Under the pieces are notes generated by a model. The model saw only the letters and a list, made by a program, of their open reading frames with translations. It was not told the origin of the DNA and ran no database searches. Both the position numbers and the translations under genes were made by a program. 34,940 bases of DNA from a virus, in IMG/VR virus record IMGVR_UViG_3300020172_003232, positions 1-34,940 of that record. The stretch is one strand, 5' to 3'. Below, one piece after another: positions 17,654 through 24,288 of this stretch (position 1 is its first letter; every line of letters starts with the position of its first letter).

Positions 17654-17683
17654 GCGGGGCCTGGCACGATTGCCAAGCCCCGC
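17654..17683 (-). terminator. Rho-independent terminator between tail tube and chaperone genes
   Basis: A 7-bp GC stem (GCGGGGC with GCCCCGC) is extended by a 5-bp stem (TGGCA with TGCCA), with one C/A mismatch between them, around a 4-base loop. On the minus strand it is followed by a T-rich run (TTTATTGCTTTC). It starts 14 bases after the tail tube stop. It would reduce read-through from the abundant head and tube genes into the chaperone and tape measure genes, which are needed in smaller amounts. Confidence 0.8.
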
Positions 17684-17697
17684 CCCATTGACGACGA

Positions 17698-19005
17698 TCA
17701 GGTAGCGGTGGCCAAATCGTCGATGACGGTCGCGGTCACTGCCGGGACGACGGGATCGTTGCGGAGAACCGTGAATTCGACATCGTGCTCGATCGCGTCT
17801 TCACCACTCGGAGACATTTCGAATGGGCTCATGGCCGCAGTCGGGATGTCGAGTCGGAAGGTGTAGGGCGAAGTAGCGCCCTGCACATCCTCGTAGGTGG
17901 TGCAAACCAACGTGAGGGAACCATAGGAAGCCACTCCAGCTCGCGGGCTGGTAAGAGCACTTCCGCCGTAGGTCGCCTCACGCCAAAGTGCCGAAGTCTC
18001 GGGACGGATGGTGCAACCAAGCTTGAACATGCGCCGACGCTCGGTAATGTCGCCCAAGGTGAAGGACCCGAGACGGAAATCGTCGTCCTCCATGTTGTTG
18101 GTGATCTCGAAGTTGAAGCTCTTTGCCGGGAGGGCGATGCCGTTCCAATACACCGTGATCAAGGAACCCTGGAACATCGGCGAAAGGTCGTAGTTCGGGT
18201 TGGCCTGAGCGGTGAAGTTGGCGACCTGGGTCATGGCCACAAGGTCGGCGGAACCCATCATGTAACCACCGGCATCGGACTCAACCTTGACCCGGGACAC
18301 CTTCGCGTCGGTGTATCGGAAAGATTCGAGGTTGTAGGAAATACGCTCCTCAACCGAAAGCCACGGCAAGGTGGAATCGGAGGGGGTGATGACATGCGTG
18401 CCCTTGACCGGATGACCGCCAGTGGCTTCAACAACGGTCACCGATGGGTTGGTGCCGCCGGTGAGACTGGAGGACGCCGTCAAGAGGTACGCATTGGTAG
18501 CAGCGAGGGAGCCAGCGAAAGTGACCGTGTATGGCCCTCCAGTCGACCCCGACACCGTAACGTTGCTAGCGCCGATGGTCGTAAGGGCCTGGAGGGCGCC
18601 TTGGACAGCGCCACTTGCAGCGTTGTGGTTGATCGCAGTCGTGGTCTGCCCACGATACGTCAAGGTGAAAGTGCCGCCGGTTGGCGAACCGCTGAGAGTG
18701 ACGGTCTGGACTTCGGCCGTCCCGGCGACGGTGGTGCTGGAGACGGAACCAAAAGCTCCACGAAGAAGAATGGCAAGCGTCTCGGCCCGAGCATAGAATT
18801 CGTAACCGCCCGAGAAGCTGATCGGGCCGAGGTACGCCTGAGGCACGTCTCGGTTGCCACCGATTTCAGGATCGGGGATCAACAATTCTCGCTTCGGCGC
18901 GAGAGCACCACTTCGCATACGGACGAATCGGGTGGCGGCAACTGCCGTCCCCTTCGCCCCCTGAATGCCGAACCCAACCTGACCCTGCTGGCTGGTGTAT
19001 CCCAT
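17698..19005 (-). CDS. Major tail (tube) protein with inserted beta domain
   Basis: A 435-residue product from ATG at 19005, preceded by GAGGAG at 6-7 bases. The N-terminal part (SQQGQVGFGIQGAKGTAVA, then PEIGGNRDVPQ and FSGGYEFYA) and the C-terminal part (NFEITNNMEDDDFRLGSFTLGDI in part; a final EHDVEFTVLRND) are those of siphovirus tube proteins. Residues about 97-197 are an extra module rich in Gly/Thr (SPTGGTFTLTYRGQ, VTFAGSLAA, SLTGGTNPSVTV) also found in the decoration protein at 21756-22538. Many subunits stack to form the tube, so the module would be displayed in rings along the tail. The position before the chaperones supports the call. Confidence 0.88.
   Translation of the reverse strand: MGYTSQQGQVGFGIQGAKGTAVAATRFVRMRSGALAPKRELLIPDPEIGGNRDVPQAYLGPISFSGGYEFYARAETLAILLRGAFGSVSSTTVAGTAEVQTVTLSGSPTGGTFTLTYRGQTTTAINHNAASGAVQGALQALTTIGASNVTVSGSTGGPYTVTFAGSLAATNAYLLTASSSLTGGTNPSVTVVEATGGHPVKGTHVITPSDSTLPWLSVEERISYNLESFRYTDAKVSRVKVESDAGGYMMGSADLVAMTQVANFTAQANPNYDLSPMFQGSLITVYWNGIALPAKSFNFEITNNMEDDDFRLGSFTLGDITERRRMFKLGCTIRPETSALWREATYGGSALTSPRAGVASYGSLTLVCTTYEDVQGATSPYTFRLDIPTAAMSPFEMSPSGEDAIEHDVEFTVLRNDPVVPAVTATVIDDLATAT
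18415..18717 (-). repeat. Shared beta-domain module, copy in the tail tube protein
   Basis: About 100 codons (EVQTVTLSGSPTGGTF to VVEATGG) that match, with the same order of strands, a module in the capsid decoration gene at 21990-22304. At the DNA level the two share at least GTGAAAGTGCCGCCGGT on the plus strand. Confidence 0.8.
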
Positions 19006-19021
19006 CAAGAACTCCTCTGAA

Positions 19022-19513
19022 TCAGGCGATCTCGGTCGTTACTCGAAAATCTGTTGAAGACATGAACGCGAATCCACCTTTGAATGCAGTGTCGACGCAC
19101 TCCTGGCGGTCGACGCGAATTCTGATGACACGTTCATGCAGCTCTCCGCTCAACACGGAAATCGAATACAATGATATTCGCAAATCTTGATCGCGATACA
19201 GCATTCGACGCAGACGATTTGCAAGAACGGCGCCGAGATGTTCGCCGTCCTCACGCTTTGTATGTTTGATAAGGCTTTGGATTGCGAAAGAATAGGTTGC
19301 CATCGCTGGCTCCCAGCCGGAGATGTTGGCGCTTTCCTGCGGCTCCCAACCGGAGAACGTAACCCCAATGCTGATGTTCGGATCGGCACCGTCGAGCGCC
19401 CTCTTGAAGATTCTTGGAGAAAACTCGACGCCATAGTCGGTGAAATCAATTCCACCGAAAGCATCACACAGGGCGTCGATGACAAGAAGTTCAATCGCCG
19501 GAACAGCCGTCAT
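19022..19513 (-). CDS. Probable tail terminator / tail completion protein
   Basis: A 163-residue alpha/beta product (PAIELLVIDALCDAFG helix, then TYSFAIQSLI and RISLYSISVL strands) located directly before the tail tube gene, where siphoviruses encode the gpU-like ring that caps the tail. No unique motif is visible, so the call rests on gene order and size. The ATG overlaps the previous stop (ATGA). Confidence 0.6.
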   Translation of the reverse strand: MTAVPAIELLVIDALCDAFGGIDFTDYGVEFSPRIFKRALDGADPNISIGVTFSGWEPQESANISGWEPAMATYSFAIQSLIKHTKREDGEHLGAVLANRLRRMLYRDQDLRISLYSISVLSGELHERVIRIRVDRQECVDTAFKGGFAFMSSTDFRVTTEIA

Positions 19514-20052
19514 TTGCCGCGCATCCCATCAAATATCCATTTGATTGCAAGAAGTTCAATATCGTCTTGGTCTTTTGAGTTCATACCCAAAACCGGACGG
19601 GCTGGAACATTGCGCTTCTGATCTCCAACCTGAGCCACCTGGAGCTTCTTCCTCATTGAATCCACGGACGCCGCCATCTGCCCCATCCCGACGGGACCGG
19701 GGATCGTCAACTTGGCGACACCGGAAGGGGAGGCGAAAGAATGAGAATTCATCAAATGATCGAACATTGCGAACGATCTAATGTTTATCGGCTCGGAAGG
19801 TCTAATCCTGAACCCGTAATTCCTGATGTCCATTTCGCGATAACGAATGGTTGAATCCTTGAGCGGCTTCCAAGGGCCGGACACGTCATCGCCCTGAGAA
19901 CCGAATCGGTGCCCAATTCTCCCCCTGGCATATGGATACACGTCGCGCTTGAGGAATTCAGATCGCCCCTTGGTGGAAATCTTTTCATTGAGTCCGTTCA
20001 GGATTGAATTGATATTCTTCAAATCGGACTGATTGATCTCGACGGAGAGCAT
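19510..20052 (-). CDS. Neck / virion morphogenesis protein (gp10- or gpG-like)
   Basis: A 180-residue product with a basic middle and the C-terminal element VPARPVLGMNSKDQDDIELLA in part (about residues 148-165); the RP-x-L-G followed by a D-rich helix is the mark of the phage virion morphogenesis / HK97 gp10-like family that joins head and tail. The N-terminal helix-rich part (SDLKNINSILNGLNEKI) is also typical. It starts at an ATG overlapping the connector stop. Confidence 0.7.
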   Translation of the reverse strand: MLSVEINQSDLKNINSILNGLNEKISTKGRSEFLKRDVYPYARGRIGHRFGSQGDDVSGPWKPLKDSTIRYREMDIRNYGFRIRPSEPINIRSFAMFDHLMNSHSFASPSGVAKLTIPGPVGMGQMAASVDSMRKKLQVAQVGDQKRNVPARPVLGMNSKDQDDIELLAIKWIFDGMRGK

Positions 20053-20522
20053 CAGATATTCGGCCTCCAGAGCTTGGCCGTCCCATTTGTCACGTTGTCG
20101 TAGAATACGTCAAACGCTGAAGCACTGTCCTGGTAAATGACCGTCGGGGCATTGCCGGTATCAGCCACGGAAGTGTCTCCGGTTGGGGGCAGGAGCGTCG
20201 CCCCGATGAGGTTCATGTCGCCGCTCTTGATGTCGTCGAGAATGGCTTTTGCCTCGCTCAGCAAATACATCCCGTAAGCGTTTGGGGTCGTATCCTCGGA
20301 GGCTACGGAATTCGCCATCACCAATCGGCCGGTGGCCAACAATACGCATACACGTTTCAGCAGATTGTATGAAGCTGATCCAGCCGCAAGGCCGACAGGA
20401 ATCACATATCGCATCCCGATGATTGCGTCGATTTCATCACCGGCAGCATTGATAAATTTCTCGGAGTCGTCGGCGCTGATCGGAAGATCGCCGAGAAGAA
20501 GATCCTCATGTTCACAGTACAT
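20052..20522 (-). CDS. Head-tail connector / adaptor protein
   Basis: A 156-residue product located immediately after the major capsid gene. The N-terminal half (EHEDLLLGDLPIS, then AAGDEIDAIIGMRY, then LLKRVCVLLATGRLVM) shows the helix pattern of gp6/gp15-type connector rings, which bind below the portal. The C-terminal part is polar. AAGGAG lies 6 bases before the ATG at 20522. The call is from gene order and helix pattern, without a specific motif. Confidence 0.65.
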   Translation of the reverse strand: MYCEHEDLLLGDLPISADDSEKFINAAGDEIDAIIGMRYVIPVGLAAGSASYNLLKRVCVLLATGRLVMANSVASEDTTPNAYGMYLLSEAKAILDDIKSGDMNLIGATLLPPTGDTSVADTGNAPTVIYQDSASAFDVFYDNVTNGTAKLWRPNI

Positions 20523-20539
20523 TCCAACTCCTTTTCAAA

Positions 20540-20583
20540 GTGGCGAGGCTCGCCACAAGTCAAGCAGACTCGCGGCGAGCCTC
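20540..20583 (-). promoter_or_regulatory. Overlapping inverted repeats after the capsid gene (attenuator or processing site)
   Basis: Two mutually exclusive hairpins can form in the 88-base gap between the capsid and connector genes. The first pairs GTGGCGA with TCGCCAC (20540-20556, 3-base loop); the second pairs GAGGCTCGCC (20545-20554) with GGCGAGCCTC (20574-20583), 10 bp and perfect. On the minus strand the first hairpin is followed by TTTGAAAAGGAG, so it could act as a weak terminator right before the connector's ribosome site. Confidence 0.55.
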
Positions 20584-20610
20584 AAAGACTCATGCCAAGT
20601 ATTCGCCCGA

Positions 20611-21717
20611 TCAGGGGGCGAGGACCTGCATCGTGTAGCTCTTGTCGAGGTGCGGCATGACCGGGAAACCCTTGCAGCCCGAACCAACGTCGTAACCCCA
20701 GGGGTCGACGGTGGAACGCTCCCACTCATAATAACCGCTCTGGAAGTTGCCCTCCGGGTGCGGCGAGGTGAGGGTCTTGCCAAAGCCGATCATGTCGTCA
20801 AGGGCGGCGATGTCGGCCTGCGACGGAATGAAGTAAGCCTTCTTGGGATCGAGGAACTTCGTGTTGACCGTCGAGTTCGAGCCAAGCGCGCGAGTGCGAT
20901 AGACCGAGTCGTAGACAAGGAAGTTGATCCCGGTCTGGTTCTCGATAACCTGCCGAGCGGCATCGGGACCCCAGCCCGCCACCGAATACAACGGGTTGCT
21001 GCCGATGAGGGAATTGGTGAACTTGTCGCTCTTGTAAAGGTTGCGAACGATCTCGGACGAGATGATCACGGTCCCCATGCGACAGCCGTAGGTGTCATAC
21101 ATGTAATCATCGACCGACATGATGTCGCCGATGGGGTCGGCGGTGGCCGAAGACCAGTACTGACCGGAGGGGCAAGCCTCGTCGGTCTGGTTGGCAGGCC
21201 GACCGAAATCAACGGTGAAGATGATCTTGCCGTCGTTGTAGGTGATGCCGCCAGTCTCAAGTGCCTCGGTGATCATCCACTCGAACCGGTTGTCGAGCAT
21301 CCGGCGACGACGGCGAGCATCGCGCGCCAGCTTGGTCTGCCACTCATCGGTCATCGAGCGGATTGCAAGCGGGAAATTCTCGGCACCGGCAATATCGCCA
21401 AGGGCAAGAGCCTCCCGATACCGGGTCACATCCGAAGCCGAATAGTGATCCTTGATCGCCCAGTCGATAATGGCGGCACGGCCGGTGCCAACCGAATCGT
21501 CCTTACCGGCCATTTCGGATTCGGCATCCTCGGCTCGCGCCGGGGCGAGGCCAGCAGTGAAGCCTCGGGTGTAATCGAAAATTACATCGTCACTTGCGAC
21601 TGCCTGGAATGGGGCCAGCAGCCGAAGCCCGATATGGTCCTGGGGAGGCTCGAATTCGCGAATGACGCCAAGGGCGACTTCCTTGCGAACGAGACGATCC
21701 TGCGAGAGCGACGGCAT
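20611..21717 (-). CDS. Major capsid protein, lambda gpE-like
   Basis: A 368-residue product. The segment at about 135-175 (ARRRRRMLDNRFEWMITEALETG, then ITYNDGKIIFTVDFGRP in part) is characteristic of the lambda gpE-type capsid family (HK97 fold), as is the later YGCRMGTVIISSEIV helix-strand pair and the C-terminal beta part (GYYEWERSTVDPWG). Hundreds of copies build the icosahedral head. The ATG at 21717 has AAGGAG 5 bases upstream. The gene follows the decoration protein as in lambda (D then E). The N-terminus has no obvious scaffold domain; scaffold comes from the protease gene. Confidence 0.92.
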   Translation of the reverse strand: MPSLSQDRLVRKEVALGVIREFEPPQDHIGLRLLAPFQAVASDDVIFDYTRGFTAGLAPARAEDAESEMAGKDDSVGTGRAAIIDWAIKDHYSASDVTRYREALALGDIAGAENFPLAIRSMTDEWQTKLARDARRRRRMLDNRFEWMITEALETGGITYNDGKIIFTVDFGRPANQTDEACPSGQYWSSATADPIGDIMSVDDYMYDTYGCRMGTVIISSEIVRNLYKSDKFTNSLIGSNPLYSVAGWGPDAARQVIENQTGINFLVYDSVYRTRALGSNSTVNTKFLDPKKAYFIPSQADIAALDDMIGFGKTLTSPHPEGNFQSGYYEWERSTVDPWGYDVGSGCKGFPVMPHLDKSYTMQVLAP

Positions 21718-21755
21718 TTGTGCTCCTTGATACGATTCTTGGTCTGGAAATGCCG

Positions 21756-22538
21756 TCAGACGGCAAAGTGGATGTCGAGGTTCTTCTTACCGAACATCTG
21801 ACCGGCAGTGGTGTCAGTCAGAGCAATTCGCGCACCAGCAGCATTCAGCTCGTAGCAGCGATCCTGGTACACGTCGGCCTCGTAGATAACCGAAACCTCA
21901 CGGTCGCCCTCAATGAGCTGCCACGGGAGGAAGGTCATGCAAATCCCGACGATGTTCGAAGTCGTCTGACGCCCGTCGGTCGCTCCGGCGACGCCAGTAG
22001 TCGTCTGGGTGACAGCAATCGCCGGAGTCGTACCACCGGTGAAGGAGCCAGTCGCCGTGATGGCGGGCTGGTCCTGACCACCCTCCTGCGAGCCGACGAA
22101 AGTCACCACATAGGGGGTGCCGGGGCCGGGGCCACCGGTAACGGTGACATCATCGGCAGTCAGGTCCGTGGAGGCGTCCACCAGGGCGGTCTTTACCGCG
22201 GCGGCGGTGGCGTTGTAAGCAATCGCGGCGGTGGTCTCGCCCTGGAAAGTCAGGGTGAAAGTGCCGCCGGTCGGCGTGCCGGTGATCGTGATGGTCTGCA
22301 CCTCGTTGGTGCCAGCCGCCTGGAAGGGACCGATCTTGCCGGAATCAGGCCCGGACGTGATGACCGCCATGACCGTGCCAGGCTGAAGGACCTTCTGCCC
22401 GGTGTATCCGTCGATGGTCTCCGACGGAATCGTCGAAGCCGCAACGGTGCGGGAAATGGTCTTAATATCCTGCGTGGATCGCAGGAACTCGTTCTTGCCG
22501 AACGGAGTTGCGAAGGAATCCTTGCGGTACAGGGGCAT
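21756..22538 (-). CDS. Capsid decoration protein, lambda gpD-like, with inserted beta domain
   Basis: A 260-residue product, about twice the usual length for the family. The decoration fold is split: residues 50-77 (VLQPGTVMAVITSGPDSGK in part, then GPFQAAG) and 188-245 (DGRQTTSNIVGICMTFL, VIYEADVY) match gpD-type proteins, which form trimers that clamp the capsid. Between them, residues about 79-183 are a Gly/Thr-rich module (TPTGGTFTLTFQGETTAA, VTGGPGPGTPYVVTF) that also occurs in the tail tube protein. The insertion lies in a loop, so it probably projects outward. CGGAG precedes the ATG, which lies one base before the upstream stop. Confidence 0.82.
   Translation of the reverse strand: MPLYRKDSFATPFGKNEFLRSTQDIKTISRTVAASTIPSETIDGYTGQKVLQPGTVMAVITSGPDSGKIGPFQAAGTNEVQTITITGTPTGGTFTLTFQGETTAAIAYNATAAAVKTALVDASTDLTADDVTVTGGPGPGTPYVVTFVGSQEGGQDQPAITATGSFTGGTTPAIAVTQTTTGVAGATDGRQTTSNIVGICMTFLPWQLIEGDREVSVIYEADVYQDRCYELNAAGARIALTDTTAGQMFGKKNLDIHFAV
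21990..22304 (-). repeat. Shared beta-domain module, copy in the decoration protein
   Basis: About 105 codons (EVQTITITGTPTGGTF to QTTTGVAG) matching the module at 18415-18717 in strand order and key residues (PTGGTFTLT, a T-A-x-x-x-x-N-A core, a TFxGS strand and a TGGTxP turn). The copies differ enough to exclude a very recent duplication. Confidence 0.8.
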
Positions 22539-22539
22539 C

Positions 22540-23958
22540 TCAGGCTCCGGTCTTGATGGCGATAAGCTTCTTATGGGTTCCGGTGTTCTTGATCTCGTCC
22601 TCGCTCATGCCAGCCTTACGCAGGTTGTCAAGAACTGCCTCGAAATCAGCGACCTTCGACGCGACTTCATTTGCGCCGTGGTCCCCGCCGGGATTGGTCA
22701 CGCCGTTTCCGTGATCGCCAAGAATTGAAAGCACAGGAGCGGCGTCGTAGCTCGCAGCGAATGCAGCGAACTGCTCTTCGGAGAGGCTCTTCGCCAAGGC
22801 GGTAAGCGACTCAACCTGAGGAGCGGCAATCTTCTTTGCCTCGGCAAGGCTGGAGACGAATTCCGCTCGACGAGCAGAAGCGTATTCAGCAATTGCCTCA
22901 TTGAGGGAGCAATTCGTGCGATCGAGTTCCTCGTTACGCTGCTTGAGCGAACCATTCTCCGACTCAAGGGCGGAGACATAATTCTGCACAACGGCATAAT
23001 CGGTGGTCGCACCAACGCCAGCGAGGGTGAACGCGAACGACTTATCCTCGTTGCCCTGATTGTGGGTTGCGGGCATCAAGCCCTCCTTGTCGAATTCGAA
23101 ACTGTCATCTTCGTGATTCGCCATTTTGGCATCCTCGCGCTCAACAATGCGATCGGCCCAAGTTTTGCCAGGGTCCCCACCCCACAAGGCCCAGGCAATG
23201 CGCCCAGCAGACGGCCAACCATCTTCGCCCTGCGACCAACCCGAAGCCTGCTTATCCACCTCATGCCTGGCGAAGAACGAACGCATCCTGCGAACGGTTT
23301 CGATTGGCAGGTTGCTTCCGTTTGCGATATCGCGAGCGCGAGCGACGCCCACGGCGGTCCCGCCACGGTTGTACTCCCCGCGCCACTCCAGCCCGCGTCG
23401 GGCCTCAGCACGCATGGATGCAGTTGGGGTATAACCTTCGGTGGCATAAAGTTCGATGTCATCGTCGAACTTCGAATGAAGTCCTTCGACTGCCGGGAGA
23501 TCGACGAATGCCAGACCGGCGACAACGGGCCAGTGGACGACCTGATCGTTGTCCTCATATGCCCGAATCTCGATGGACCTCGACCTCAAGGTGCCCGATG
23601 CGTACATCGCCATGGCATTTTGATCAGTGAACTCAATATCCGCCAGGAGCTTGTCGCCGATAGCGCTCAGATCAGCGATGTAACCGACGACATCGCGAAC
23701 CGACCGAGAATGATCAAGGCGAACCGGGACATTGGGCAACTTGTCGGAATCGCGAAGAATTCGGAAATTGTCGACCATCGCTTGAAGCTGAGGGACAGTC
23801 CAGGTTTGCAGTTCGCCCGTCGAATCCTTGAACGTTCCCGCCTTGAAGATTTCGACAGCGCGAAGAAGTCCATTGCTCTCCTTGAGGGCAATGTTTCGAC
23901 CGTCGATGGCGGTGTTGAAGAATCTTGAGTTCCCGAAATCGGAATGGTTAGATTCCAT
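22540..23958 (-). CDS. Head maturation protease fused to scaffold
   Basis: A 472-residue product. Residues 30-160 resemble phage prohead proteases: PVRLDHSRSVRDVVGYIADL (H83 in the catalytic position), then GTLRSRSIEI (Ser126/Ser128 as the nucleophile candidate) and AGLAFVDLPAVEG. Residues 176-272 are a distinct module (ARRGLEWRGEYNRGGTAVG, FFARHEVDKQ, AGRIAWALWGGDPG). The last 150 residues are coiled coil (SALESENGSLKQRNEELDR) and acidic, as in the scaffold half of Mu gpI-type proteins, where cleavage frees the scaffold before DNA packaging. The ATG at 23958 lacks a clear ribosome site. Confidence 0.8.
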   Translation of the reverse strand: MESNHSDFGNSRFFNTAIDGRNIALKESNGLLRAVEIFKAGTFKDSTGELQTWTVPQLQAMVDNFRILRDSDKLPNVPVRLDHSRSVRDVVGYIADLSAIGDKLLADIEFTDQNAMAMYASGTLRSRSIEIRAYEDNDQVVHWPVVAGLAFVDLPAVEGLHSKFDDDIELYATEGYTPTASMRAEARRGLEWRGEYNRGGTAVGVARARDIANGSNLPIETVRRMRSFFARHEVDKQASGWSQGEDGWPSAGRIAWALWGGDPGKTWADRIVEREDAKMANHEDDSFEFDKEGLMPATHNQGNEDKSFAFTLAGVGATTDYAVVQNYVSALESENGSLKQRNEELDRTNCSLNEAIAEYASARRAEFVSSLAEAKKIAAPQVESLTALAKSLSEEQFAAFAASYDAAPVLSILGDHGNGVTNPGGDHGANEVASKVADFEAVLDNLRKAGMSEDEIKNTGTHKKLIAIKTGA

Positions 23959-24000
23959 CAGAATTTCAAGTTACAGAAAAACACCAGCGCGTGGCAAACA

Positions 24001-24288
24001 TCAAATAGATTTTGATGAAGAAACATCTTGATGAGTCATATAGTCAGGCAAATCTTCCGGCCCGAATCTATGACGATCCTTTCTTACCTGCAAAGAAAAC
24101 CACCTTGAGCAGCTTCGGCAACGCATCCTGACCAGGCCATATTCAATTATGAATTCACCATAGACGCGCTTCTGCTTGTATATCTTTACGTGAACAAACC
24201 TGTTCCCACGATCGTCGACGCGCAAAATGGAAAGTATCGGAGCGGCGGCGCAAGTGCATCTTACGACCAGATCACTCGATCGGTTCAC
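24001..24288 (-). CDS. Com-like zinc-binding protein
   Basis: A 95-residue product with C11-T-C13 near the N-terminus and C57-R-S-C60 followed by SRWFSLQVRK, with a basic, aromatic middle (VHVKIYKQKRVYGEF). The two cysteine pairs and basic surroundings resemble the Mu Com protein, a zinc-binding RNA-binding activator of translation of the Mu DNA-modification gene. The match is by pattern only. It starts at GTG overlapping the portal stop (GTGA) and sits between portal and protease. The tail is polar and probably disordered. Confidence 0.6.
   Translation of the reverse strand: MNRSSDLVVRCTCAAAPILSILRVDDRGNRFVHVKIYKQKRVYGEFIIEYGLVRMRCRSCSRWFSLQVRKDRHRFGPEDLPDYMTHQDVSSSKSI

Noticed and set aside
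17785-19020. Long plus-strand open frame (411 codons) opposite the tail tube gene
   Set aside because: It is the mirror of a GC-rich coding frame, has low-complexity Arg/Gly-rich sequence and no ribosome site; the minus-strand tube gene explains the region.
20332-21801. Long plus-strand open frame (489 codons) opposite the capsid gene
   Set aside because: It is antisense to the well-supported capsid protein and crosses several gene borders; no recognisable domains.
23062-23928. Plus-strand open frame opposite the protease-scaffold gene
   Set aside because: It is a shadow of the protease frame with no family likeness or ribosome site.
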